Shown piece by piece: positions 35,381-44,355 of a stretch of DNA of 64,000 nt; the first letter of the stretch is position 1, and each line of letters opens with the position of its first letter. Made by a program: the position numbers and the translations under genes. The stretch covers positions 124,001 through 188,000 of the forward strand of contig JAFYKY010000005.1 in NCBI GenBank assembly GCA_017537345.1. The letters run 5' to 3'. The DNA is from Clostridia bacterium (GTDB lineage: Bacteria > Bacillota > Clostridia > Oscillospirales > CAG-382). Under the pieces are notes generated by a model. It searched no databases, had not been told where the DNA came from, and saw nothing but the letters and a program-made list of their open reading frames with translations.

Positions 35381-36076
35381 ATGATCAACTATTCAAAAGA
35401 AGTCGAGCATATGTGTGTCGTAGCCAAGGGTCCCAACCATGGTCCCGCTCCCATTCCCGAAGAAGGAAAATGGGTGAAGGCTAAAGAAGTAAGCGACATT
35501 TCCGCTTTTACACACGGTGTAGGCTGGTGCGCACCTCAGCAGGGCGCTTGCAAACTTTCCCTTAACGTTAAAAACGGTATTATCGAAGAGGCTCTCGTAG
35601 AGACTATCGGTTGCTCCGGTATGACTCACTCCGCTGCTATGGCAGCTGAAATCCTCCCCGGCAAGACCATTCTTGAAGCTCTCAACACTGACCTTGTTTG
35701 TGACGCTATCAACACCGCTATGCGCGAACTCTTCCTCCAGATCGTTTACGGACGTTCTCAGTCCGCTTTCTCTGATGACGGTCTGTCTATCGGCGCAGGT
35801 CTTGAAGACCTTGGTAAGGGCGCACGCTCTCAGGTTGGTACTATGTACGGTACCAAGGCAAAGGGTGTTCGTTATCTTGAAATGGCAGAAGGCTATGTTA
35901 CCCGCATGGCTCTTGACGAAAACAACCAGGTTATCGGCTATGAGTTCGTATCTCTCGGCAAGATGACCGATTTCATCAAGAAGGGCGACGATCCCACCAC
36001 CGCTTACAACAAGTCTCTCGGTCACTACGGCAGATTCGATGACGGTAAGACCTACATCGATCCCCGCAAACAGTAA
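35381..36076 (+). CDS. NifU/IscU-like iron-sulfur scaffold-type protein
   Basis: The protein has 231 residues from ATG at 35381; an AGAAAGGA site precedes it. Residues of about 45-160 resemble the IscU/NifU-N fold: WCAPQQGAC (Cys50 and Cys57) and TIGCSGMTHSAAMAAEILPG (Cys78), the latter close to the IscU block around its second Cys. The third canonical Cys is not obvious, so cluster binding is uncertain. It is 14 bases before the GGGtGRT gene, and these two genes are a conserved pair in many anaerobes. It may mature or bind a cluster for that partner. No iscS or sufBCD is nearby. Confidence 0.75.
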   Translation: MINYSKEVEHMCVVAKGPNHGPAPIPEEGKWVKAKEVSDISAFTHGVGWCAPQQGACKLSLNVKNGIIEEALVETIGCSGMTHSAAMAAEILPGKTILEALNTDLVCDAINTAMRELFLQIVYGRSQSAFSDDGLSIGAGLEDLGKGARSQVGTMYGTKAKGVRYLEMAEGYVTRMALDENNQVIGYEFVSLGKMTDFIKKGDDPTTAYNKSLGHYGRFDDGKTYIDPRKQ

Positions 36077-36090
36077 GGAGGTAACGAAAT

Positions 36091-37089
36091 ATGGCACTTT
36101 TTGAAAGCTATGAACGCCGCGCGGACAAGATCCTCGCAGTGCTTAAAGAATATGGTATCAACTCCATCGAAGAATGCAAAGAGATCACTCTTGCAAAGGG
36201 TATTGATTGCGATAAGATCGTAAGAGAAACCCAGCCTATCTGCTTTGAAAACGCAGTATGGGCATACACCGTTGGCTGTGCTATCGCAGTTAAGACCGGT
36301 TGCGTTAAGGCTGCAGACGCTGCTGCCGCTATCGGTATCGGACTTCAGTCCTTCTGTATCCCCGGCTCCGTTGCAGAAAACCGTAAGGTTGGTCTCGGCC
36401 ACGGTAACCTGGGCAAAATGCTTCTTTCCGAAGAAACCGAATGCTTCTGCTTCCTGGCAGGACACGAATCCTTCGCTGCAGCTGAAGGCGCTATAAAGAT
36501 CGCTCTCAACGCAAACAAGGTAAGAAATCAGCCCCTCCGCGTTATTCTTAACGGTCTCGGCAAGGACGCTGCGTTCATCATCTCCCGTATCAACGGCTTT
36601 ACCTACGTTCAGACCGAGTTTGATCCTTACACCGAAACCGTAACCGTAGTTTCCGAAACTCCTTATTCCAACGGTCCCCGCGCAAACGTTAAGTGCTACG
36701 GCGCAGATAACGTTCCCGAAGGCGTTGCTATAATGAAGCTGGAGAACGTTGGCGTTTCCATTACCGGTAACTCCACCAACCCCACCAGATTCCAGCATCC
36801 CGTTGCAGGTACCTATAAGAAGTGGTGTACCGAAAACGGCGTAAGCTACTTCTCCGTTGCTTCCGGCGGCGGTACAGGACGTACTCTCCACCCCGATAAT
36901 ATGGCTGCAGGTCCCGCTTCCTACGGTATGACCGATACTATGGGCCGTATGCACTCCGACGCACAGTTCGCAGGCTCCTCCTCCGTTCCCGCTCACGTAG
37001 AAATGATGGGACTTATCGGTATGGGTAACAACCCCATGGTTGGTGCTACCGTTGCTTGCGCAGTTGCAGTTGAAGAGGCAATGAAATAA
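36091..37089 (+). CDS. GGGtGRT protein (function unknown)
   Basis: The protein has 332 residues. The naming motif GGGTGRTLHP is at about 260-269. Other notable blocks are GLGHGNLGKMLLSEETECFC, with paired Cys residues, and GPASYGMTDTMGRMHSDAQF. Gly is unusually frequent. The family is widespread in anaerobic Firmicutes but has no assigned biochemistry. It is directly downstream of an IscU-like gene, and its codon use is that of a highly expressed gene, so an abundant metabolic role is plausible. An AAGGAGG site precedes the ATG. Confidence 0.85.
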   Translation: MALFESYERRADKILAVLKEYGINSIEECKEITLAKGIDCDKIVRETQPICFENAVWAYTVGCAIAVKTGCVKAADAAAAIGIGLQSFCIPGSVAENRKVGLGHGNLGKMLLSEETECFCFLAGHESFAAAEGAIKIALNANKVRNQPLRVILNGLGKDAAFIISRINGFTYVQTEFDPYTETVTVVSETPYSNGPRANVKCYGADNVPEGVAIMKLENVGVSITGNSTNPTRFQHPVAGTYKKWCTENGVSYFSVASGGGTGRTLHPDNMAAGPASYGMTDTMGRMHSDAQFAGSSSVPAHVEMMGLIGMGNNPMVGATVACAVAVEEAMK

Positions 37090-37114
37090 GCGTTAAATAA
37101 AACGTTTTAAACAA

Positions 37115-37163
37115 ACAAAAAGGACACAATATCCGCAAAACGGGCATTGTGTCCTTGTTTTTT
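37115..37163. terminator. Bidirectional terminator between GGGtGRT and sigma-fusion genes
   Basis: The stem AAGGACACAAT/ATTGTGTCCTT (37120-37130 and 37146-37156) has a T run on the + side and TTTTTGTTTGTTT on the - side. It serves both convergent genes. Confidence 0.92.
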
Positions 37164-37164
37164 A

Positions 37165-38712
37165 CTAATCGAAATTCCGCAGTACGTCGCAATGGAAATC
37201 TTCGGAAGGCATTTTAATCTGTCCCCTGCGTTGCCAACAGTTAATTAAAACCGCATACAACGAAAAGAACAAATGACGGGTAAAAAAGTCTGCTTCGTCC
37301 TTCAAATGCTTGGGAAACAGCTTTTTGTAGCCTGCAAGAAGTGTATCCACACGCTGCGCGTATTCTTCGCCCAAGGGGAAAAGATACTTTTCGACAAGGG
37401 CGAAAAATTCATCGCTTTGTTCCTTTTTGAAAAGCGGAACGGTAACCAATAAAGAACCGTTTTCATCCCGCTTTATATATCCCTTTTGTATAGCCTCCGC
37501 CGCGCTTTCGGTATCGTCACTCTTGCCGTGAAGAACTATATCCACACAGGCGTTTATCATATTATCGGTCATAAAAGGACGGTAGCGGATGCCTCCGAAA
37601 TGGCAGTATACGTCGTGGGAATATCCGCCGTTTGTTCCGTAATTACCGCAGCAGTTTACTGAAAGTCCTATCCTGGGATGGGCGCCGGTTTCGATACTGC
37701 CGATGTACTCCCAGCGGTAACCGTCGTATTTGGGCTTTAACTCCACTCGGGGCATTTTACAATAAACAGAGCGCAGGTAATTAAAAGCCTGAACTCCGTA
37801 AAGATAAAACAGATCGTCTTCGCTTTTGCCGCCTCTGTAAAAATCAATGCTTTTTGCTTCATTAGAAATCTTTTTCAAAGCATCGAACAGCTTATCTGTC
37901 ATAGGAAGCAAAGCTTTTTCCGCATTTTCCTCAAGATAAATGCCGTATTTATCCGACCAGACGACAAAATCCGTACGGTATTTGCCCTTGGATTGCTCGA
38001 TAACCGCGTCACGTTTAAGAAGATTATCCACACGATCTTCAATATAATATGCGGGAACACCGCAGTACTTTGATAATTCTTCTATACTGTGAGCTTCTTC
38101 ATAGCAATAATAAAGTATATTCTGTGATAAGGCATCGTCAATATAAACCGTGGGAAACGGAATGGTAGTACCGTTGTAATCGCCGCTGCCGTGGATATTT
38201 ATATGCATTGTTTTAGGTCTGAGAGCTGTTTCGTTCATTTCATTACACTCCTTTGTAAGCTTGCGCCGCGCTTCCGAAAGACGCCAGGTTACCGTCCCCT
38301 CCGGAATACACAGCCGTTCGGATATCTGTTTTACGGAAAGATTGTCATAATAATGCAAAACGATAATATCACGATACGTTTTCGAAAGCATTGCAACCGA
38401 CCTGCGGAGAGCCGAATACAGTTCTTCATCCACGGTATCGGTATCCGTATCGTAACAGAAATTTTCAGGTACATCGTAGGAAAACATCGCGCGCTGTTTG
38501 CCCATTTTTCTGCTGAAAGACTTCGTTACGTTGTTCGCCAAGCCCCAGAACCAGAATTCAAAGCTTTGTTCATTTTTAAGCTTTGGCAGTTCCTTTAACG
38601 CCGTGGTAAGAATTTCCTGCGAAAGCTCCTCTGCTTCGTCATAGCTGTAGGTACGCTTTAACGCAAATGCAAAGACCTTTTCAACGTATTGGGAAATTAT
38701 TTCGTTTTTCAT
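37165..38712 (-). CDS. Sigma-70 family factor fused to a winged-helix-like and large C-terminal domain
   Basis: The protein has 515 residues. Residues 1-72 are sigma region 2 (DEAEELSQEILTTALKELPK, FWFWGLANNVTKSF). Region 4 is about 100-152, with LSVKQISERLCIPEGTVTWR. A winged-helix-like segment follows at about 195-255 (HSIEELSKYCGVPAYYIEDR, then GKYRTDFVVW). The last 260 residues are an unassigned domain containing many Tyr and Cys residues. Ordinary ECF sigmas are about 180 residues. A homologue with matching positions lies at 49902-51431. No anti-sigma gene is adjacent, so the C-terminal part may regulate the sigma in cis. It is monocistronic. Confidence 0.8.
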   Translation of the reverse strand: MKNEIISQYVEKVFAFALKRTYSYDEAEELSQEILTTALKELPKLKNEQSFEFWFWGLANNVTKSFSRKMGKQRAMFSYDVPENFCYDTDTDTVDEELYSALRRSVAMLSKTYRDIIVLHYYDNLSVKQISERLCIPEGTVTWRLSEARRKLTKECNEMNETALRPKTMHINIHGSGDYNGTTIPFPTVYIDDALSQNILYYCYEEAHSIEELSKYCGVPAYYIEDRVDNLLKRDAVIEQSKGKYRTDFVVWSDKYGIYLEENAEKALLPMTDKLFDALKKISNEAKSIDFYRGGKSEDDLFYLYGVQAFNYLRSVYCKMPRVELKPKYDGYRWEYIGSIETGAHPRIGLSVNCCGNYGTNGGYSHDVYCHFGGIRYRPFMTDNMINACVDIVLHGKSDDTESAAEAIQKGYIKRDENGSLLVTVPLFKKEQSDEFFALVEKYLFPLGEEYAQRVDTLLAGYKKLFPKHLKDEADFFTRHLFFSLYAVLINCWQRRGQIKMPSEDFHCDVLRNFD

Positions 38713-38791
38713 TATCGTTCACCGTCCTTCCGTATATAAAGTGCTTTCGGGAGTGATTTTATTGGGTAAAAACACAAAAATATTTAAAAAT

Positions 38792-38818
38792 ATGCGTACT
38801 CTTATGCCGAGTACGCAT
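38792..38818 (-). terminator. Terminator after engB
   Basis: The stem ATGCGTACTC/GAGTACGCAT (38792-38801 and 38809-38818) is followed on the - strand by a T-rich tail. Confidence 0.85.
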
Positions 38819-38823
38819 TATTT

Positions 38824-39426
38824 CTATTTGTAATTAACGATACGCTTCCATACCTCTTCCCTGCCAAGACCTTTTTCGGAAGAGAAAAGGATACATTCTG
38901 TACCGTGGCGGATGCGAAGGTCAGAAACCAGCTTTTGCGCAGATGCGGCAAGGGTGGTTTTATTAAGCTTATCGCATTTGGTTGCCACAATGGTATAGGG
39001 AATCTCATAGTGATTCATATATGCGATCATATCAGCATCGTCTGCGGTGATGCCCACCTTGATATCTATAAGCTGCAGAACGTGGCAAAGAGCGTTGTTA
39101 TCTTTAAAATAACCTTGCGTAAGGTTGGACCAACGCCGTTTGTCACTTTCGCTTCTTCTTGCAAAGCCGTAACCCGGCAGGTCTACGAGATACAAAGATT
39201 TATCAACAAGATAAAAGTTTACTGTTATGGTTTTACCCGGCTCGGAGCTTACGCGGGCAAGCTTCTTTCTGCCCAGCAGGCAGTTAACCAGAGAGCTTTT
39301 TCCCACGTTGGAACGTCCCGATAAAGCTATCTGGGGCAAGCCCTCTTTTAAAAGCTGTTTAGGCGCGCCTGCGGTAACGTCCAGCACGGTATTATGTAAA
39401 TTAAGTCCGCATACGTTCATTTCCAT
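38824..39426 (-). CDS. engB: Ribosome biogenesis GTPase EngB (YsxC/YihA)
   Basis: The protein has 200 residues. The G motifs are G1 GRSNVGKSS (37-45), G3 LVDLPGYGFA, and G4 TKCDK. It is a small essential GTPase that acts late in 50S assembly. It follows lon by five bases; lon-engB is a common Firmicutes pair. GAGAGG precedes the start. Confidence 0.95.
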   Translation of the reverse strand: MEMNVCGLNLHNTVLDVTAGAPKQLLKEGLPQIALSGRSNVGKSSLVNCLLGRKKLARVSSEPGKTITVNFYLVDKSLYLVDLPGYGFARRSESDKRRWSNLTQGYFKDNNALCHVLQLIDIKVGITADDADMIAYMNHYEIPYTIVATKCDKLNKTTLAASAQKLVSDLRIRHGTECILFSSEKGLGREEVWKRIVNYK

Positions 39427-39431
39427 ACAGG

Positions 39432-41768
39432 TTACCTCTCGTTAAGGGCGGTCTTAAGTACCTCGCCCACTTCGGAAACGGGAACGAACTCAAGGCCTTC
39501 TTTAAGCTCGGGTGCGAAATTAACGGTATCCTTAAGGTTATCCTTGGGGATAATTACCTTGGTAATACCGGCTTTTTTCGCCGCCATACACTTTTCCTTC
39601 AAGCCGCCTATAGGAAGCACTCTGCCGGTAAGGGTTATTTCACCCGTCATGGCAACGGATTGCTTTACGGTCTTGCCCGTTAATTCGGAAACAAGCGCTG
39701 TGGTAATGGTAACGCCTGCAGAGGGGCCGTCCTTGGGAATTGCACCTTCCGGAACGTGGATGTGGATATCCAATTCCTTGTGGAAATCCTTGCTTACGCC
39801 AAGCGCATCGCTATGCTTGCGGATATAGCTTACCGCCGCTTTTGCGGATTCCTTCATAACGTCACCCAGATGACCGGTAAGCTCAAGTCTGCCCGTACCT
39901 GACATGGTAACACATTCCACACGGAGCATTTCACCGCCGAGAGAGGTCCACGCCAGACCGTTTACAACGCCTACCTCGTCCTTATCGTATATAAGATCGG
40001 GGAGATATTTTTCGGGGCCGAGCAAGGTTACCACGGATTTTTCATCCACACGGTAGGATTTTTTACCTTCGGAAACCATAAGTTTTGCTATCTTACGGCA
40101 TACGGAGGCTATCTCTCTGTCAAGATTACGCACACCGCTTTCCTTGGTATAACGCTGAATTATCATAGCGATACCGTCATCGGTAAAGCGGACGGTACGG
40201 CCGTTAAGACCGTGGCGCTTAAGCTGTTTGCGTATAAGATGATTTTTTGCAATGGACATTTTTTCCTCAAAGGAATAGCTGTCCATAAATATAACTTCCA
40301 TTCTGTCAAGAAGCGGCTGAGGAATGGTTTCTACGGTATTTGCTGTGGTTATGAACATACACTCGGAAAGATCAAAGGGCAGTTCTATAAAATGATCGCG
40401 GAAAGCACGGTTTTGCTCGGAATCCAGAACTTCCAAAAGTGCGCTGGTAGGATCGCCGTGAGCATCGCGGGTGAGCTTATCAACTTCGTCCAAAAGCATT
40501 ACGGGATTTCTCGTTCCCGCAAGCTTAAGACCGTTCATAATTCTTCCGGGCATCGAGCCGATATAAGTCTTTCTGTGACCTCTTATTTCTGCCTCATCAC
40601 GGACACCGCCCAAGGAAATACGCACGTATTTTCTGTTGGTGGCACGGGCAATGGATTTTCCGATAGAGGTCTTACCGACACCGGGAGGGCCTACAAGACA
40701 AAGAATCTGTCCGTTAAGTTCGGGAGAAAGCTGGCGTACCGCCATATATTCAAGAATTCTTTCTTTAACCTTATCCAAGCCATCGTGATCTTCGTTAAGT
40801 ATTTTTTCCGCCATCCGTACGTCGGATCTGTCCTTGCTAAGAGAGTTCCAAGGTAATTCAAGAACGGTTTCTATGTAATTGCGTATAACGGTGCCTTCTG
40901 CTGTACCGAAAGGCATTTTACCGAGCTTTGTGTTTTCTTCGTAAAGCTTTTGGCGAACTTCATCGGGAAGATCTGCAGAGGTTATTTTTTCGTAATACTC
41001 GTCACCGTCGTCATCATCGTCATATCCCATTCCCAGCTCTTGCTTTATTACGTTGAGCTGTTCACGGAGATACATATCCTTTTGCGCTTTTTGAAGACGG
41101 ACTCTGACCTTTTGCTGTATTTCGTTTTCGGTGTCCAAAAGCTGGGTTTCACGCTCGAATATTTCTGTAACGACAGTAAGTCTGCCGATAGGGTCCAAGG
41201 CGCTCAAAGCTTCTTGTCTGTCCTCCGGCTTTACCAAAAATTCGTTTGCAAGAAAATCCGCCAGCTCGTCTGCGGTGTTCATCGCCTTAATACGCTCCAG
41301 CACGTCGGGAACCGGTTTTGCAATATATTTCACGTATGATGTAAAAGCGGTCATCACCTCGTGAATGGCGTCTCTTTCATCATCTTCGTGCAAGGGAGCG
41401 ATTTCGGGATTATACACCGAAACGGTGGAAACGTACCGTCCTCCGTCTATAACCACTCTCTCTGCAATTCCTCTGAACAAGCCGTCCGCCATTACCTGGT
41501 AATTACCGTTGGAAAGCTTGGTAAAATGAGTAACACGGACAATAGTGCCCACGGTATGCAGATCCTTTGCTTTGGGTTCTATCTCGGAAGCGTCCTTCTG
41601 GCAAAGCAGGAAAAGAAGGCCGTCTTCGTTGACAGCCTCTCTTACCGCACATACAGATGCTTTTCTGCCTATTTCAAAGGTTGCGGATACTCCGGGAAAT
41701 ATTACAATACCGCGCATGCACACGGTATTCAACGTAAGCAGTTCTGCTGCTGTTTCTGTAAATGACAT
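39432..41768 (-). CDS. lon: ATP-dependent protease La (Lon)
   Basis: The protein has 778 residues from the ATG at 41768 (GGAG seven bases upstream). The N-terminal substrate domain is followed by a coiled region with KAQKDMYLREQLNVIKQELG, an AAA domain with Walker A GPPGVGKTS (about 358-366) and Walker B VMLLDEVDKL, and a protease domain with catalytic Ser in PKDGPSAGVT (about 677) and Lys in LKEKCMAAKKAG. It degrades damaged and regulatory proteins. It lies in the hprK-glcK-lon-engB operon. Confidence 0.97.
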   Translation of the reverse strand: MSFTETAAELLTLNTVCMRGIVIFPGVSATFEIGRKASVCAVREAVNEDGLLFLLCQKDASEIEPKAKDLHTVGTIVRVTHFTKLSNGNYQVMADGLFRGIAERVVIDGGRYVSTVSVYNPEIAPLHEDDERDAIHEVMTAFTSYVKYIAKPVPDVLERIKAMNTADELADFLANEFLVKPEDRQEALSALDPIGRLTVVTEIFERETQLLDTENEIQQKVRVRLQKAQKDMYLREQLNVIKQELGMGYDDDDDGDEYYEKITSADLPDEVRQKLYEENTKLGKMPFGTAEGTVIRNYIETVLELPWNSLSKDRSDVRMAEKILNEDHDGLDKVKERILEYMAVRQLSPELNGQILCLVGPPGVGKTSIGKSIARATNRKYVRISLGGVRDEAEIRGHRKTYIGSMPGRIMNGLKLAGTRNPVMLLDEVDKLTRDAHGDPTSALLEVLDSEQNRAFRDHFIELPFDLSECMFITTANTVETIPQPLLDRMEVIFMDSYSFEEKMSIAKNHLIRKQLKRHGLNGRTVRFTDDGIAMIIQRYTKESGVRNLDREIASVCRKIAKLMVSEGKKSYRVDEKSVVTLLGPEKYLPDLIYDKDEVGVVNGLAWTSLGGEMLRVECVTMSGTGRLELTGHLGDVMKESAKAAVSYIRKHSDALGVSKDFHKELDIHIHVPEGAIPKDGPSAGVTITTALVSELTGKTVKQSVAMTGEITLTGRVLPIGGLKEKCMAAKKAGITKVIIPKDNLKDTVNFAPELKEGLEFVPVSEVGEVLKTALNER

Positions 41769-41794
41769 TATTTTCTCCAAAAATCAACTGTTGT

Positions 41795-42748
41795 TTATAA
41801 TCCAAGCATAGCGGCGCCGATAATGCCCGCATCATTACCAAGCTGTGCTATACGAAGCTCGGTCTTCTTTTCACAGTTTCTGGAATACTGCTCTCTTTCC
41901 ACTATCTCGCGCAGAGGAGCAAGGAGATATTCTTTTTCGTTGCTTATACCGCCGCCGATAGAAAGAATTTCGGGCTGGAAAATATTAATGATATCGGTTA
42001 TACCGCAAGCAAGATAGCTGATATATTCGTCAACCGCTTCTTTTGCGGATGCGTCGCCTTTGCGCATAGCGTCAAAGGAGGTTCTGCCGTTAACAGCGTC
42101 AATATTGCCGCCGCATTCTTCCCACATAAGGCTGTCTTTATTTGCCAGCATCTTTTCCTTGGTAGTCTTTATAAGGCCGGTAGCGGAAGCATAAGCTTCA
42201 AAACAGCCTTTTCTGCCGCAGTTGCACTGTCTGCCACCGTGGCTTATAACGATATGACCAATCTCCGCTCCCGCAAAGTTAAAGCCGGTGAGTATCTTTT
42301 TATCTATAATAATACCGCCGCCGACACCGGTACCCAGAGTAACGAACACGGAATCGGAATATCCTTTTGCCGCGCCGCAAACCGCTTCGCCTTTAGCAGC
42401 CGCGTTTGCATCGTTTGCCACCAGAACCTTGTCTATACCCATCTTTTTTGCAAGCACTTCGCATATAGGATAATTGACAAAAGTGGGGAAATTGCAGGAA
42501 TAAACTATCTCGCCGTGAACGGGGTCTGCAATACCGGGAGATGCAATACCTGCATAAGCTATATCGGAAACCTTAAGTCCGGCTTCGGAAATAAGATCAA
42601 GACAGAGCTTTGCCATATCGTCCATTATAAGATCAGCTTCGCGCTCGGGCAGAGCGGGAATGGATTTTTTTAATAAGATCTTGCCGTTTTCATCGCAGAT
42701 ACCTGCCGCCATATTTGTACCGCCAAGGTCAATACCAAGATAAAACAT
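41795..42748 (-). CDS. glcK: ROK-family glucokinase
   Basis: The protein has 317 residues. The phosphate-binding DLGGTNMAAG is at the N-terminus, with VANDANAAAKGE, the GTGVGGGIIID loop, and the ROK zinc motif CNCGRKGCFE (about 173-182). It phosphorylates glucose with ATP. It sits directly after hprK, joining sugar phosphorylation with carbon-catabolite control. There is no N-terminal DNA-binding domain, so it is a kinase and not a ROK repressor. Confidence 0.92.
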   Translation of the reverse strand: MFYLGIDLGGTNMAAGICDENGKILLKKSIPALPEREADLIMDDMAKLCLDLISEAGLKVSDIAYAGIASPGIADPVHGEIVYSCNFPTFVNYPICEVLAKKMGIDKVLVANDANAAAKGEAVCGAAKGYSDSVFVTLGTGVGGGIIIDKKILTGFNFAGAEIGHIVISHGGRQCNCGRKGCFEAYASATGLIKTTKEKMLANKDSLMWEECGGNIDAVNGRTSFDAMRKGDASAKEAVDEYISYLACGITDIINIFQPEILSIGGGISNEKEYLLAPLREIVEREQYSRNCEKKTELRIAQLGNDAGIIGAAMLGL

Positions 42749-42761
42749 AATAAATTCTCCT

Positions 42762-43700
42762 TTATTTATCGTAACTGATTATTTTTTTATTTAATTCAGC
42801 AGCCGCATTGTATCCCATCTTTTTCTGACGGTTATTCATTGCCGCGATCTCTATTATTACCGCAAGGTTTCTGCCGGGCTGAACGGGGACTGTGATGGAA
42901 GGAACGGAAATTCCCATTATTTCGGTGGTAATTTCATCCAAACCCAGGCGCTCGTATTCCTTTCCCGGTTCCCAATGCTCGAAATTAATGATAAGCTCTA
43001 TCTTTTCCGAATTTTTAACAGAACCCATACCGAAAATACGGCTTACGTCAACGATACCTATACCGCGCAGTTCTATGTAGTGGCGGATAAGCTCGGGCGC
43101 TTCTCCTACAAGGGTTGTAGAGGAAACCTTTTTAATATCAACCGAATCGTCTGCAATAAGACGGTGTCCGCGCTTAACAAGCTCGATAGCCGTTTCACTC
43201 TTTCCGATACCCGAATCTCCCAAGATAAGCACGCCTTCGCCGTAAACCTCTACCAAAACGCCGTGAACGGTAATTCGCTCTGCCAGCATAACGTGAAGTC
43301 TGTTGTTCATAGCGGCGGTGATAACCGAAGTAGCGGAAGAAGAGGAATAAAGGGGGACTTTATACTTTTTTGCAAGAGAAAGCATTTCGGGATAAGGAAT
43401 GATACCGTTGGTAAGAATAAGACAAACTACGTTCAAAGAGAAAAACGCATCCAACGATTTGAATCTGTCCTCCGGGGAAAGAGATTCCAGATAGCTGTTT
43501 TCCATATTACCGATAAGCTGAATACGTTCATTTTCAAAATCCTTATAAAAGCCTGCAAGAGGCAATCCGGGACGGGAAACATCAGGCCGAACCACGTAGA
43601 TATCATCTATATGGGGAGGTTCGTAAAATGGCTTAAGATCAAACTCCTGCACTATCGCTTTCAGTTTGATCCTGTTCTGCGGCTTTGCTGAGTTGCTCAA
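42762..43700 (-). CDS. hprK: HPr kinase/phosphorylase
   Basis: The protein has 312 residues. Walker A is GDSGIGKSETA (about 160-170), followed by GHRLIADDSVDIK and the family-specific ELRGIGIVDVSRIFG. It phosphorylates Ser46 of HPr in response to ATP and fructose-1,6-bisphosphate, which drives carbon-catabolite repression. The start is TTG at 43700 behind a strong GGAGG lying inside the upstream gene; the two genes overlap by 62 bases. The N-terminal MSNSAKPQNRI is a little longer than usual, so a start farther in remains possible. Confidence 0.94.
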   Translation of the reverse strand: MSNSAKPQNRIKLKAIVQEFDLKPFYEPPHIDDIYVVRPDVSRPGLPLAGFYKDFENERIQLIGNMENSYLESLSPEDRFKSLDAFFSLNVVCLILTNGIIPYPEMLSLAKKYKVPLYSSSSATSVITAAMNNRLHVMLAERITVHGVLVEVYGEGVLILGDSGIGKSETAIELVKRGHRLIADDSVDIKKVSSTTLVGEAPELIRHYIELRGIGIVDVSRIFGMGSVKNSEKIELIINFEHWEPGKEYERLGLDEITTEIMGISVPSITVPVQPGRNLAVIIEIAAMNNRQKKMGYNAAAELNKKIISYDK

Positions 43701-44241
43701 TCTTGACTACCTCCTTTCTTGTAAGAAAAAGTGAAATCATTTCCATAAAATAGATTACGGTTGCGCCCAGCGAAAGTGCCGCCGGAAGAATAAGAAGATA
43801 TGCAACCGTACGGGGTGTTATTCCCTCAAAAACCGCGTTTTCCAAAATCTTCATCTGGTTCATTTCGTATATAAGCACGCTCATAGATATAACGAAAACG
43901 GAAAACACGGATAAAAGCACAAGTCTGACATGTGAAAGCATATTTTTATATCTTTGAGAATAATCGCTTTTGTCTGCAGGGGCATAGAAAAACAACGTCC
44001 GCCCGTTTATGCAGGCAAGCTCGTATCCTTCCGCCATTTTTGCATAAACGTATTCCCCGTTTGCATCCGTATAAGGAGAATCGTCTGTATGGTCAACGAA
44101 ATAGCGTATCGGTGTTTCGCATTCAGTAAAGGTATATTTACTGTCTTTGACTTCTGTAAGCAGTAAACATTTTTCCCCCTGCTTGTTAAGCCACTTTTCC
44201 AGATCCATAAAACCGAAAAAGATTTTGTAAACCGATTTCAC
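43639..44241 (-). CDS. DUF2812-like small membrane protein
   Basis: The protein has 200 residues from GTG at 44241. Longer frames to 44271 would start at or above the predicted transcription start, so they are unlikely. GGAAG lies seven bases before the GTG. Residues 1-95 resemble DUF2812 (MDLEKWLNKQGEKCLL, then AEGYELACINGRTLFFYAP), and two membrane helices follow (about 106-126 and 145-172). Its 3' end overlaps hprK by 62 bases, so it is translationally linked to the carbon-control kinase. There is no PadR partner. The function is unknown; the DUF2812 assignment is by eye. Confidence 0.65.
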   Translation of the reverse strand: MKSVYKIFFGFMDLEKWLNKQGEKCLLLTEVKDSKYTFTECETPIRYFVDHTDDSPYTDANGEYVYAKMAEGYELACINGRTLFFYAPADKSDYSQRYKNMLSHVRLVLLSVFSVFVISMSVLIYEMNQMKILENAVFEGITPRTVAYLLILPAALSLGATVIYFMEMISLFLTRKEVVKIEQLSKAAEQDQTESDSAGV

Positions 44242-44262
44242 ATTATCACTTCCTTTCATTAT

Positions 44263-44291
44263 ATTATACACACCTGCGCCTATAAAGTCAA
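44263..44291 (-). promoter_or_regulatory. Promoter of the DUF2812-hprK-glcK-lon-engB operon
   Basis: On the - strand, TTGACT (44286-44291) and TATAAT (44263-44268) are separated by 17 bases, with TGTG before the -10 box. It fixes the GTG start at 44241. Confidence 0.82.
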
Positions 44292-44315
44292 TACAAGGAA
44301 TTTTTAATAAACGTA

Positions 44316-44344
44316 TTGAAAAAACAAATATTTTCTGTTATAAT
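44316..44344 (+). promoter_or_regulatory. Promoter of the SRP RNA gene
   Basis: TTGAAA (44316-44321) and TATAAT (44339-44344) are separated by 17 bases, ending 12 bases before the paired end of the RNA. Confidence 0.85.
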
Positions 44345-44355
44345 AGAAAGACAAT

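Noticed and set aside
44242..44271. Longer N-terminus for the DUF2812-like gene before hprK
   Set aside because: These codons overlap the -10 box or the predicted transcription start, so they would not be in the mRNA.
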